A stretch of 64,000 nucleotides of DNA from Microbacterium sp. LWH13-1.2 (GTDB taxonomy: Bacteria; Actinomycetota; Actinomycetes; Actinomycetales; Microbacteriaceae), in assembly GCF_038397735.1 (NCBI RefSeq), contig NZ_CP151635.1, positions 1,736,001 to 1,800,000 of the forward strand, given 5' to 3'. A program made the position numbers and the translations under genes. Of the stretch, positions 18,593 through 26,665 are shown one piece after another. The notes beneath the pieces are model-generated. The model worked only from the letters and a program-made list of their open reading frames with translations, had not been told where the DNA came from and did no database searches. Every line of letters starts with the position of its first letter. Within the stretch, counting starts at the first letter, position 1.

Positions 18593-20203
18593 TCAGCCGA
18601 CGCTCACGTCGAAGAACAGCGGGCGTCCGTACAGGTCGTAGTCCAGACCGCTCACTCGCTCGCCGACGGCGGTGATGGCAGACGGACTGTACAGCGGCAC
18701 GATCGCCGTGTACTCCGCGTTCCACTCCTGCAGCTGCGTGTAGATGCTGTTTCGCTGGTCCTGGTCACTGGACGCGACGGCCTGATCGAGCAGGGCGTCG
18801 ATCTCGGGATCCGCGACCTGCGAGGCGTTCTGGAATCCGTCCGTGTGCAGGTGCGCACGCAGGAAGTCCGGGTCGACGCCCGAGAACCCCCAGTCGGTGA
18901 GGTCGAACGTCTTCGGACCGTACTGCTCGTTGTAGGCACCCGGTTCCAGCACCTCGCGCACGACCTCGAAGCCGATCCCCTTGAGGTCCGACTGGATGGC
19001 GTTCGCCAGAGCCGCCCGGTCGTCGGGCACCGGGGTCCAGGCGATCCACCGCGCCGACAGACGCTGACCGTCCTTCATGCGGATGCCGTCGCTGTCGCGC
19101 TCCGTCCACCCGGCCTCATCGAGCAGTGCGCTCGCCGCGGCGGCATCGAACGGCCAGCTGTCCTCGAGCGAGGCGTCATAGCCGGGGGTCGTCGACCCGA
19201 GCACGCTCCACGCCCGCGGGAACTGTCCGAAGAAGATCTCATCGACGGCCGCGTCGACGTCGATGCCCCGGGCGAACGCCTGGCGGACCTTCTCGTCGGC
19301 GAAGACGCCGTACTTCTCGTTGAGGTACAGCGAATACGGCAGGCCGGGGTACTCGATCGAATCGACGGTGACGCCGTCTCCGAGATCCCCCGCGAGGTTC
19401 GGCGGGATGTTGCTCCCGAGATCGGCCTCGCCGCTCTGCACCACGCCGGTGCGCACGGAGGCCTCCGGTTGGATCTCGACGCGCAGCGTCTCGACCTTCG
19501 GTGCGTCCTCGCCGTGCGGGCCCCAGGCGTAGTCGTCGTTGCGGGTGTAGACGAGCTCCTGATCGGGCGTGTACTCGGTGAGCACGAACGGACCGGTGCC
19601 GACCGTGACGTCGGGCCCCCCGGCCTTCAGCTGATCCGCGGACTCGGCGAGCACCGCCGGCGAGTAGAAGCCGAGCTGCGGGGTGCTGGCCGCCTGCAGG
19701 AACGGCGCGTACGGCTGGGTGAAGCTGACCTTGACGGTGTGGTCGTCGACGACCTCGGTGCCTTCGTAGAAATCGGCGCCGAGCATCGACGCCGCCTGGG
19801 CGGACTCGGTCTCCGGGTCGACGATGCGGTCGAAGTTCGCCTTGACCGCCTCGGCGTCGAAGGGCTCGCCGTCGGTGAAGGACACGTCGTCGCGAAGCAC
19901 GAAGGTGTACTCGGTGCTGTCGTCCGAGACCGTCCACTCCTTGGCCAGCCACGGGGTGAAGGACCCGTCGTCCTCCTGGAAGACGAGCGAGTCGAGCACG
20001 GCGCGCTGCACCATGCCCGAGACGTCGAGCTGGCTCACCTGCGGGTCCATGTGACCGGCCGAGAGGTTCGCACCCTCGATCGACCAGACGAGCTCGCCGC
20101 CGTCGGAGTCGGAGGACGGAGCGGCGCACGAGCTGAGCAGGAGGGCGCTCGCGGCGACGGCGGCACCGAGCGGGATCGCGCGGCGCAGGAAGGAGTTGGG
20201 CAT
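18593..20203 (-). CDS. Extracellular solute-binding lipoprotein, family 5
   Basis: This is the substrate-binding subunit of the importer. The 536-residue protein has a basic N-terminus, a hydrophobic core and the lipobox LLSSC (Cys near 26), so it should be anchored outside the membrane. The mature part matches the peptide/nickel-binding family, with LAKEWTVSDDSTEYTFVLR and DVSFTDGEPFDAEAVKANF. The ligand (oligopeptide, nickel or other) cannot be assigned. It is first in the operon and divergent from the type VII-related cassette. Confidence 0.93.
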   Translation of the reverse strand: MPNSFLRRAIPLGAAVAASALLLSSCAAPSSDSDGGELVWSIEGANLSAGHMDPQVSQLDVSGMVQRAVLDSLVFQEDDGSFTPWLAKEWTVSDDSTEYTFVLRDDVSFTDGEPFDAEAVKANFDRIVDPETESAQAASMLGADFYEGTEVVDDHTVKVSFTQPYAPFLQAASTPQLGFYSPAVLAESADQLKAGGPDVTVGTGPFVLTEYTPDQELVYTRNDDYAWGPHGEDAPKVETLRVEIQPEASVRTGVVQSGEADLGSNIPPNLAGDLGDGVTVDSIEYPGLPYSLYLNEKYGVFADEKVRQAFARGIDVDAAVDEIFFGQFPRAWSVLGSTTPGYDASLEDSWPFDAAAASALLDEAGWTERDSDGIRMKDGQRLSARWIAWTPVPDDRAALANAIQSDLKGIGFEVVREVLEPGAYNEQYGPKTFDLTDWGFSGVDPDFLRAHLHTDGFQNASQVADPEIDALLDQAVASSDQDQRNSIYTQLQEWNAEYTAIVPLYSPSAITAVGERVSGLDYDLYGRPLFFDVSVG

Positions 20204-20266
20204 GCTGTTCCTCGGGAGGGAAATGCGGGAGACGACGCGGATGCATCAGTTCTTGGACTCGATCCA

Positions 20267-20272
20267 ATTCTA
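20267..20272 (-). promoter_or_regulatory. -10 candidate for the ABC transporter operon
   Basis: TAGAAT on the minus strand (20272-20267) lies about 65 bases before the binding-protein ATG. There is no clear -35. A GAGGGAAAT stretch near the ATG could be the ribosome site. Confidence 0.35.
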
Positions 20273-20305
20273 TGCCGTCCTGGGCGACACGGGCGCTCCG
20301 TGGCC

Positions 20306-20334
20306 TTCACCCCGTCATCCACTCCTCATATACT
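20306..20334 (+). promoter_or_regulatory. Promoter of the type VII-related cassette
   Basis: -35 TTCACC (20306-20311), a 17-bp spacer and -10 TATACT (20329-20334) predict a start near 20341, 21 bases before the GTG of the first gene. The ribosome site GGAGGAGGGGG precedes the GTG. It is one of the better sigma-A-like promoters in the window. Confidence 0.6.
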
Positions 20335-20361
20335 GCGAGGACACCGGAGGAGGGGGTAGCA

Positions 20362-20769
20362 GTGTCGACCGAGGAACTTTCGGACACGATCGCCGCGCTG
20401 AACGCGAAGATCGATGCCCAGATAGCCCATGCGCAGGACCTGGCCGCGGAGACGGCGAAGCTCGACGACGAGGTGGCGGAGACCACGGCGACCGTGTCAT
20501 CCGCGGATGGTCGCGTCACGGTCACCGCGCGCCCCACGGGCGGGATCGACTCGGTGCAGCTGTCGTCGATCAGCACCGCGACCGACGCCGCGGCACTGGG
20601 CGGACTCATCACGGCGACGATCGCGAAGGCGCAGCGCGCGGCCGCAGAGCAGGTGCTCGCATCGATGAGCCTGACTCTCGGTGAGACCTCGCCCCTCGTC
20701 GCTGCCGTGCGCGACGACATCGACACCGCCTTCCCGCAGGCGGGCGGCAGCACGATCGAGTACCGCTGA
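20362..20769 (+). CDS. YbaB/EbfC-like (EspL-like) protein of a type VII cassette
   Basis: The 135-residue protein has a long N-terminal helix (STEELSDTIAALNAKIDAQI, then a coiled-coil-like stretch to about 45), followed by a small beta region (TATVSSADGRVTVTARPTGGIDSVQL) and a C-terminal helix. This is the YbaB/EbfC nucleoid-associated fold. The same fold occurs in EspL (Rv3880c) of the mycobacterial ESX-1 locus, so location next to a WXG100 gene suggests a secretion-accessory rather than nucleoid role; that is inference. It starts with GTG after a strong ribosome site, and its stop overlaps the next ATG. Confidence 0.75.
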   Translation: MSTEELSDTIAALNAKIDAQIAHAQDLAAETAKLDDEVAETTATVSSADGRVTVTARPTGGIDSVQLSSISTATDAAALGGLITATIAKAQRAAAEQVLASMSLTLGETSPLVAAVRDDIDTAFPQAGGSTIEYR

Positions 20770-21062
20770 TGGGCGTGATCGAGGTCAACCCGGCGCAGGT
20801 CGCCAAGGCGGCGAAGGCGATCAGCGTCGCCTCGCGGAGCATCGACGCCGCTCTCGAGGAGCTCACCGCCCATGCGGGGATTCTTCGTCGCTCATGGTCG
20901 GGCGAAGCCCAGGTCGCGTTCGACTCGGCGCAGGGCAGATTCGACGGGCTCATGCGCGAACGCACCGCACTCGTCATCGCGATCTCCGACGCGCTCGGAG
21001 AACTTGCGACTCAGTACTCGGATGCGGACCTGGCCGGTCAGCGCGTCCTCGGCGGCAGCTGA
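20769..21062 (+). CDS. WXG100-family type VII secretion protein
   Basis: This 97-residue helical-hairpin protein has the defining turn SWSGEAQVAFDSAQ near residues 43-56, between two amphipathic helices, as in EsxA/EsxB. Such proteins are secreted by the ESX/type VII machinery as dimers, often as partners of larger substrates. The C-terminus (QYSDADLAGQRVLGGS) has no obvious YxxxD/E export signal; QYSDADL is the nearest thing. It overlaps the preceding stop by 1 base, so it is co-translated with the YbaB-like gene. Confidence 0.88.
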   Translation: MGVIEVNPAQVAKAAKAISVASRSIDAALEELTAHAGILRRSWSGEAQVAFDSAQGRFDGLMRERTALVIAISDALGELATQYSDADLAGQRVLGGS

Positions 21063-21105
21063 CGCCGGATCACACAAGACACACAATCGGGGGGAACCGA
21101 TCACG

Positions 21106-21429
21106 ATGACCGCAGCCAATCAGCAGATCATCATCGACGAGGATGAGCTTCGCGCCCATGTGAAGTCACTCACCACAGCCGCCGAGCTCCTCGGAGCCGC
21201 AGCGAAGACAGCGGCGGGAGGCGTCGGGCAGTCGGCCTTTGGAGCGATGTGCGGGCCGCTGCTCGGCCCCGCCATCGATGCGCTCGCCGATGCATCCGAG
21301 TCCACGCTCACGGCGGCCACCGAGCTCGCCGACGCGACCGGCACAGGGCTCAAAGGCATCGTCGATGCGTTCGGCGAGATCGAGGACGGCGCCGTCAAGG
21401 CATTCGGCACGATCGAGGGCGAGCTGTGA
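21106..21429 (+). CDS. EspC-like type VII secretion target
   Basis: This 107-residue alpha-helical protein has IDEDELRAHVKSLTTAAELLG at the N-terminus and a central Gly/Ala-rich turn (GGVGQSAFGAMCGPLLGPAIDAL) before a second helix rich in Ala and Thr. The size and layout fit the EspC/type VII target group that co-occurs with WXG100 genes. ATG 21106 is chosen for position and a GGGGGAA ribosome site. Its stop overlaps the GTG of the large hydrolase gene, which suggests a dedicated partner of that protein. Confidence 0.65.
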   Translation: MTAANQQIIIDEDELRAHVKSLTTAAELLGAAAKTAAGGVGQSAFGAMCGPLLGPAIDALADASESTLTAATELADATGTGLKGIVDAFGEIEDGAVKAFGTIEGEL

Positions 21430-22997
21430 GCGCGATCGCCGGCATCAGCAGCCAGGTGCGCTCCGGGTCCTGGGCCGCCGGGGCGCCCGGGCCCAGTGCA
21501 TCGCAGGCGGACTGCGCGAGCATCCCGGGTTTCGCAGGGATGCTGATGCAGTACATCGCCCCGCTGCGCGAGTGGTTCGACGACCTCCTCGGCGACCCGG
21601 GGACGGTCGGCGGATTCGCCTCTCGATGGGAGGACGCCGAGAAGTCCCTCCGCCGGGTCGTCGAGACCCTGCGGGACGCAGAGCCGAAACTCGCAGAAAT
21701 GGATGGACGGACGGTCCGCGCGCTCCGGGCCCGCTACGGCGACCTGCTGTCCGTCGCCGAGGACGCCGCGCAGTGGACCGGGGCCACCGCGAGCGCCGTG
21801 CGGCTGGTCAGCCAGATCATCGAGTCAACGAGGGTCCTGATCTGCGACTTCCTCGGGAGCCTCAGCAGGTTCGCCGATGACCTCTTCAGCTTCAGCCTCA
21901 ACCCGTTGAAGAAGATCGACGACATCAAGCGCTTCGCATCGTCCGCCGCCGACTTCATCACCTCGGCAGGCGCTCTGGTGAAGAGCCTCACGGGCGCCGT
22001 CGTTTCACTCGCTCAGCTGCTGTACAAGCTGGTCCCTCTCATCGGGGATGCACTGGCGACGCTGCGTGACCTGCTCGTGGACATGCTGCCTCTGGTCGGA
22101 GCGCTCACCGGTGGACCGCTCGGGTTGGTGTTCGGCAACGTCCTGCACGACTTCCTGACCGATGACGCGCGCGTGAACGAGATCGATCCGTCGACGCTCA
22201 CCGACGATCAGCTCGAGGCCTGGAAGGACGCTCACGGGGTGACCTCTCTCGACTCCCTGTCGGACCTCGTCTCGGTCAACGGCACGACCGATTCGATGGG
22301 CGGCGAGGATTCGACCGCCATCGACATCAAGCAGGTCGTCGCACCTGACGGATCGACCCACTGGGTCGTGTCGCTGCCCTCGACGCAGGCGTGGGAGGTC
22401 GGAGGCCCCGCGGGCGCGATGAACGACCGCGACAACAACCTCGCTCTGATGCTCGACAATCCGCTCTTCCGCACGCAGTACGAGCGCGCGGTGCTGGACG
22501 CGATGCAGCAGGCGGGCATCCCCGCGGGCTCCGATGTCGTGCTGACCGGCTTCAGTCAGGGCGGCATCATGGCGGCGAACCTCGCCGCGGACTCGTCGTT
22601 CCCTTACAACCCGATCGGGGTCGTGACCAACGGCTCGCCCGTCGACAACTTCCACGTGCCGCCGAACGTGCCGGTCTACGCGTTCCAGCACGCGACGGAC
22701 GTCGTGCCGATGCTGGATGGAAGCCTCGTCGGCGTACCGGGGCTGCCCGGCCAGTCGCCGATCGACATCCCGAACACCCCCGTGACCGTGCTCCCGCCGA
22801 ACATCCACCAGATCACCCTTCCGGACCCTCCGGGATCACACGGATTCAGCGCGCACGACAACGCGCTCTACGCAGACTCCGTCGGCGACTGGGAGAGCGG
22901 ATACCACGCCGCGAACAACGGCACCGATCCATGGGATCTCGCGGGTCTCGGTGGTACGGTCGTCGATCACCAGGTCTATCAGGGAGTGGAACGCTGA
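21426..22997 (+). CDS. Putative type VII-secreted alpha/beta hydrolase (lipase/esterase-like) effector
   Basis: The 523-residue protein has three parts. Residues 1-135 are helical and WXG-like, with MDGRTVRALRARY (92-104) at the place of the usual WxG turn. Residues about 165-245 are strongly hydrophobic (LLYKLVPLIGDAL, LPLVGALTGGPLGLVF) and could cross or insert into membrane. Residues about 300-523 form an alpha/beta-hydrolase domain with nucleophile elbow GFSQGG (Ser377), a downstream ATD (Asp425) and SAHDN (His477), correctly spaced for a catalytic triad. No Sec signal is seen. The GTG start overlaps the EspC-like stop. The family logic resembles type VII lipase effectors such as TslA of Staphylococcus, but I do not recognise a named family and the substrate is unknown. 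Confidence 0.72.
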   Translation: MSAIAGISSQVRSGSWAAGAPGPSASQADCASIPGFAGMLMQYIAPLREWFDDLLGDPGTVGGFASRWEDAEKSLRRVVETLRDAEPKLAEMDGRTVRALRARYGDLLSVAEDAAQWTGATASAVRLVSQIIESTRVLICDFLGSLSRFADDLFSFSLNPLKKIDDIKRFASSAADFITSAGALVKSLTGAVVSLAQLLYKLVPLIGDALATLRDLLVDMLPLVGALTGGPLGLVFGNVLHDFLTDDARVNEIDPSTLTDDQLEAWKDAHGVTSLDSLSDLVSVNGTTDSMGGEDSTAIDIKQVVAPDGSTHWVVSLPSTQAWEVGGPAGAMNDRDNNLALMLDNPLFRTQYERAVLDAMQQAGIPAGSDVVLTGFSQGGIMAANLAADSSFPYNPIGVVTNGSPVDNFHVPPNVPVYAFQHATDVVPMLDGSLVGVPGLPGQSPIDIPNTPVTVLPPNIHQITLPDPPGSHGFSAHDNALYADSVGDWESGYHAANNGTDPWDLAGLGGTVVDHQVYQGVER

Positions 22998-22998
22998 T

Positions 22999-23472
22999 AT
23001 GAGCACCACCGGCGTCACCCGACTCGTTCGTGGAGTCACGGTCATCGCCCTCGGCGCAGCGATGGTCGCGCTGAGCGGGTGCGGGGCCGTCACGAAGGAG
23101 CTCTCCGAGGGGGACTTCGCCGAGACGATCCCCGCTGCCCTGGCGGCGTCCGACATCGGTATCACCGACTCCTATGCCGAGAAGACGATCTCCGGCTTCA
23201 CCTTCTACCTGAGCGTGGGAGTCGATCTCGACCACGACGATGCCTCGGCCGACGACCTCGCGGGAATCCTCCGGATCATTCTCGAGAACAACGACGTACC
23301 CAGCGACAAGATCGACCTCGGCGTCAACGGAAGCGACGAGGAGTCCGTCGACCTCGAGGCGCTGGTCCAGAGCATCTCGCCCGACCTGAAGATCTCGTCG
23401 AGCACCTACGGAGACATCCAGGTCACGAACGACCAGGCCGCGGCGATCGTCGAGGCCGTCTGGGGCGAGTGA
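22999..23472 (+). CDS. Small lipoprotein, possible immunity partner
   Basis: The 157-residue precursor has a basic N-terminus, a hydrophobic segment and the lipobox LSGC (Cys28), so the mature part of about 130 residues should sit on the outer face of the membrane. The mature sequence has no recognised domain; it is acidic and alternates beta-like (SGFTFYLSVGVDLDH) and helical segments. It begins one base after the hydrolase stop. Immunity proteins to secreted type VII lipases can be lipoproteins, so an immunity role is plausible, but a general lipoprotein role cannot be excluded. Confidence 0.65.
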   Translation: MSTTGVTRLVRGVTVIALGAAMVALSGCGAVTKELSEGDFAETIPAALAASDIGITDSYAEKTISGFTFYLSVGVDLDHDDASADDLAGILRIILENNDVPSDKIDLGVNGSDEESVDLEALVQSISPDLKISSSTYGDIQVTNDQAAAIVEAVWGE

Positions 23473-23498
23473 GGGACTCCCCACACGTTCGGGGCGAT

Positions 23499-23504
23499 TA
23501 GACT
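23499..23504 (+). promoter_or_regulatory. -10 candidate of valS
   Basis: TAGACT lies about 65 bases before the valS ATG, just after an inverted repeat CCCCACA/TGTGGGG. There is no clear -35. I see no T-box in this leader. Confidence 0.35.
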
Positions 23505-23569
23505 GTGGGGCACAACCCACACTCAGGCACGCTCACACAGTGCCGTATACATCGCTCGAGGAGACCTCC

Positions 23570-26164
23570 ATGTCCGTGATTCCCGACAAGCCCGTACTCG
23601 AAGGCCTCGAAGCGAAGTGGGGTGAGTCGTGGTCCGAGCAGGGCACCTACCTGTTCGACCGCATCCGCGCTGCGCAGTCCGGCCGTGAGGGCGTGTACTC
23701 GATCGACACTCCCCCGCCCACGGCATCCGGCAGTCTGCACATCGGTCACGTGTTCTCGTACACGCACACCGACGTCAAGGCGCGGTTCGAGCGCATGCGC
23801 GGCAAGAACGTCTTCTACCCGATGGGCTGGGACGACAACGGCCTGCCCACCGAGCGCCGGGTGCAGAACTACTACGGCGTGCGCTGCGACCCGACGCTCC
23901 CGTATCAGACCGACTTCACCCCGCCGTTCGAGGGCGGGGACAACAAGTCCAGCCGCGCCGCCGACCAGGTGCCGATCAGCCGCCGCAACTTCATCGAGCT
24001 GTGCGAGCGCCTGACCATCGAGGATGAGAAGCAGTTCGAGGCCTTGTTCCGCCAGTTGGGCCTCAGCGTCGACTGGACCCAGACGTACCGCACGATCTCC
24101 GACGACACGATCCGTCAGAGCCAGCTCGCGTTCCTGCGCAACCTCGAGCGCGGCGAGGCCTATCAGTCGCTCGCGCCGACCCTGTGGGACATCGACTTCC
24201 GCTCGGCCATCGCCCAGGCAGAGCTCGAGGACCGCGACCAGCAGGCCGCGTACCACACCATCGACTTCCCCTTCGCCGACGGTTCAGGCTCGATCACGAT
24301 CGAGACCACCCGCCCGGAGTTGCTCCCCGCCTGCGTCGCGATCGTGACGCACCCCGAGGGCCCGCACAAGCACCTCATCGGCACGAAGGTGCGGACGCCC
24401 TTCTTCGACGCCGAGATCGAGGTCCACGGACACCACCTCGCGCAGCCTGACAAGGGCACGGGTGCGGCCATGGTCTGCACCTTCGGCGACGTGACCGACA
24501 TCATCTGGTGGCGCGAGCTGCGCACCACCACCGGCGGCGACCTGCCGAACATGACGACCATCGGTCTGGACGGGCGTTTCCTGCCCACTGCCCCGTCGAT
24601 CGTGGCGAGCCCCGAGGCCATCGACTGGTACACGGCAGAGCTCGCCGGCAAGACCGTGTTCTCGGCCCGCAAGGCGATCGTCGAGAAGCTTCAGGAGACC
24701 GGCGACATGACCGCGGTCGGCAAGCCCTTCAACCACGCGGTGAAGTTCTTCGAGAAGGGCGACCGTCCACTCGAGATCGTGTCGACGCGGCAGTGGTACA
24801 TCCGCAACGGCGCCCGTGACGCGAAGCTCCGGGACGAGCTGCTCGCGCACGGAACCGAGCTCGCCTGGCACCCGGAGTTCATGCGCGTGCGCTACGAGAA
24901 CTGGGTCGGCGGCCTGACCGGCGACTGGCTCGTGTCGCGTCAGCGCTTCTTCGGCGTGCCGATCCCGCTCTGGTACGGACTCGACGAGAACGGCGATCGC
25001 GACTACGACCGCGTGCTCGCTCCGGACCACGCGTCCCTGCCCATCGACCCGACGACCGACGTGCCTGCGGGTTACACCGAGGACCAGCGCGGAGTGGCCG
25101 GAGGCTTCGAGGCCGAGGCCGACATCCTCGACACCTGGGCCACATCGTCCCTGACCCCGCAGCTCGCCGGCGGATGGCAGCGCGATGAGGAGCTCTGGCA
25201 GCTCACCGCCCCGTTCGACCTGCGCCCGCAGGGTCAGGACATCATCCGCACCTGGCTCTTCTCGACCATGCTGCGTTCGACCCTCGAAGACGGCCGCTCG
25301 CCGTGGCGCAACGCCGCCATCTCGGGCTTCATCGTCGACCCCGACCGCAAGAAGATGTCGAAGTCGAAGGGCAATGTCGTGACGCCGGCGGACATCCTCG
25401 AGACCCACGGATCGGATGCTGTGCGCTACTGGGCCGCCTCCAGCCGCCTGGGCATGGACGCCGCCTTCGACCCGCAGAACCCGACGCAGGTCAAGATCGG
25501 CCGCCGCCTGGCGATCAAGGTGCTGAACGCCGCGAAGTTCGTGCTGTCGTTCCCCGTGCCCGAGGGTGCGCAGGTGACGCATGCGCTCGACGCCTCGATG
25601 CTCACCGGGCTCGACGCCGTGATCGCGGAGGCGACCAGGGCCTACGAGAACTACGACCAGGCGAAGGCGCTCGAAGTCACCGAGGCGTTCTTCTGGACCT
25701 TCTGCGACGACTACCTCGAACTCGTCAAGGAGCGCGCCTACAACCAGAACGACGTGGGTCAGGCATCTGCCGCGCTCGCTCTGCGCCTGGCGCTGTCCAC
25801 GTTGCTGCGTCTGCTCGCACCGATCGTCTCGTTCGCGACCGAGGAGGTGTGGTCGTGGTTCGAAGAGGGTTCGGTGCACACCGCGGCCTGGCCGGAGGCA
25901 CTCGGCATCGAGGGCGACACGGCTGTGCTGTCGGCGGCGAGCGAGGCTCTGATCGGCATCCGTCGGGCGAAGACCGAGGCGAAGGCCTCGCAGAAGACAC
26001 CGGTGTCACGTGCGGCGATCGCCGCTCCTGCCGCCAAGCTCGAGGCGCTCCGCGCCGCGGCCGACGATCTCCGAGCCGTCGGGCGCATCGCCGACCTCGA
26101 ATTCACCGAGGCGGACGAGTTCGCGGTCACCGCGATCGAGCTCGCCCCGGTCGAGGGCGCCTGA
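23570..26164 (+). CDS. valS: Valyl-tRNA synthetase
   Basis: This class I synthetase attaches valine to tRNA-Val and edits mischarged threonine. The 864-residue protein has LHIGH (HIGH at 57-60), KMSKS at 595-599 and an anticodon-binding C-terminal domain. The C-terminal end keeps a short KTEAKASQKTPVSRAAI segment of the tRNA-binding arm. ATG 23570 is chosen because GAGGAG precedes it by seven bases; an in-frame GTG at 23540 lacks one. A 71-residue gene overlaps its stop. Confidence 0.97.
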   Translation: MSVIPDKPVLEGLEAKWGESWSEQGTYLFDRIRAAQSGREGVYSIDTPPPTASGSLHIGHVFSYTHTDVKARFERMRGKNVFYPMGWDDNGLPTERRVQNYYGVRCDPTLPYQTDFTPPFEGGDNKSSRAADQVPISRRNFIELCERLTIEDEKQFEALFRQLGLSVDWTQTYRTISDDTIRQSQLAFLRNLERGEAYQSLAPTLWDIDFRSAIAQAELEDRDQQAAYHTIDFPFADGSGSITIETTRPELLPACVAIVTHPEGPHKHLIGTKVRTPFFDAEIEVHGHHLAQPDKGTGAAMVCTFGDVTDIIWWRELRTTTGGDLPNMTTIGLDGRFLPTAPSIVASPEAIDWYTAELAGKTVFSARKAIVEKLQETGDMTAVGKPFNHAVKFFEKGDRPLEIVSTRQWYIRNGARDAKLRDELLAHGTELAWHPEFMRVRYENWVGGLTGDWLVSRQRFFGVPIPLWYGLDENGDRDYDRVLAPDHASLPIDPTTDVPAGYTEDQRGVAGGFEAEADILDTWATSSLTPQLAGGWQRDEELWQLTAPFDLRPQGQDIIRTWLFSTMLRSTLEDGRSPWRNAAISGFIVDPDRKKMSKSKGNVVTPADILETHGSDAVRYWAASSRLGMDAAFDPQNPTQVKIGRRLAIKVLNAAKFVLSFPVPEGAQVTHALDASMLTGLDAVIAEATRAYENYDQAKALEVTEAFFWTFCDDYLELVKERAYNQNDVGQASAALALRLALSTLLRLLAPIVSFATEEVWSWFEEGSVHTAAWPEALGIEGDTAVLSAASEALIGIRRAKTEAKASQKTPVSRAAIAAPAAKLEALRAAADDLRAVGRIADLEFTEADEFAVTAIELAPVEGA

Positions 26165-26379
26165 TGCAGCTGGGCACGAGATGGGCCACAGGCTCCGAGC
26201 CCCCGGCATCCGTTCCCGCCGCGCTCCGGCCGGCGATCTCCGAGGTCGAAGCGCGCGGTCTCACCGGGCACTGGACGCTCACCTGGCTCGAGGGCCGCGC
26301 GATCGCCGAGCTCGATGCAGGCTGGGAGGTCGTGCAGACGGGCACCGGCGACGTGATCGCCCGCCCCTTCGAGGACTGA
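26164..26379 (+). CDS. Small conserved-looking protein after valS
   Basis: This 71-residue cytosolic protein (LGTRWATGSEPPASVPAALR at the start; WTLTWLEGRAIAELDAGWEV in the middle) matches no family I recognise. The ATG overlaps the valS TGA as TGATG, so it is translated from the valS message. A strong terminator follows 9 bases after the stop, which supports it as the true end of the operon. Confidence 0.65.
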   Translation: MQLGTRWATGSEPPASVPAALRPAISEVEARGLTGHWTLTWLEGRAIAELDAGWEVVQTGTGDVIARPFED

Positions 26380-26388
26380 TCCGACTCT

Positions 26389-26435
26389 GACGACGAAGCC
26401 CCCTGACCGCGCCTGCGGCAGGGGGCTTCGTCGTC
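26389..26435. terminator. Bidirectional terminator after valS operon
   Basis: Seventeen-base perfect arms (26389-26405 and 26419-26435) surround a 13-base loop. It stands between convergent transcription units (stops at 26379 and 26447). The arm sequence GACGAAGCCCC resembles the terminator at 7531-7582. Confidence 0.85.
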
Positions 26436-26446
26436 GTCGGAACGTC

Positions 26447-26665
26447 TCAGCGCCGAGGGAGCCCGATCTGCGCGAGCATGTGATCGACCTCGCGGGGATC
26501 CTGTCGCCTGGTCTGCTGCTCTCGCAGGAGATCGAGAGCGAGGGTCCGCTTCTGAGCGCGGCGAGCGATGCGGCGCTCGACGAAGACCGTGAGGAGATCG
26601 GCGAGGCCGAGGAGCTGCCGCTCGGCCTGTGTCGGGGCGACGAGGCGGATGGTCGCGCTGGTCAT
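26447..26665 (-). CDS. Small Arg-rich helical protein in ArsR-type operon
   Basis: This 72-residue basic protein (many Arg, helical pattern LLGLADLLTVFVERRIARRAQKR) has no domain I recognise. It overlaps the regulator stop by 4 bases, so the two are translated together. It could be a small partner or modulator of the regulator; nothing in the sequence decides this. Confidence 0.55.
   Translation of the reverse strand: MTSATIRLVAPTQAERQLLGLADLLTVFVERRIARRAQKRTLALDLLREQQTRRQDPREVDHMLAQIGLPRR

Noticed and set aside
20204..20361. Search for an attachment site or integrase beside the type VII cassette
   Set aside because: No tRNA, direct repeats or integrase were found, so mobility of the cassette is not supported by this window.
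23473..23569. Possible T-box before valS
   Set aside because: No GGTGGTACCGCG-type core is present; only a short inverted repeat CCCCACA/TGTGGGG.
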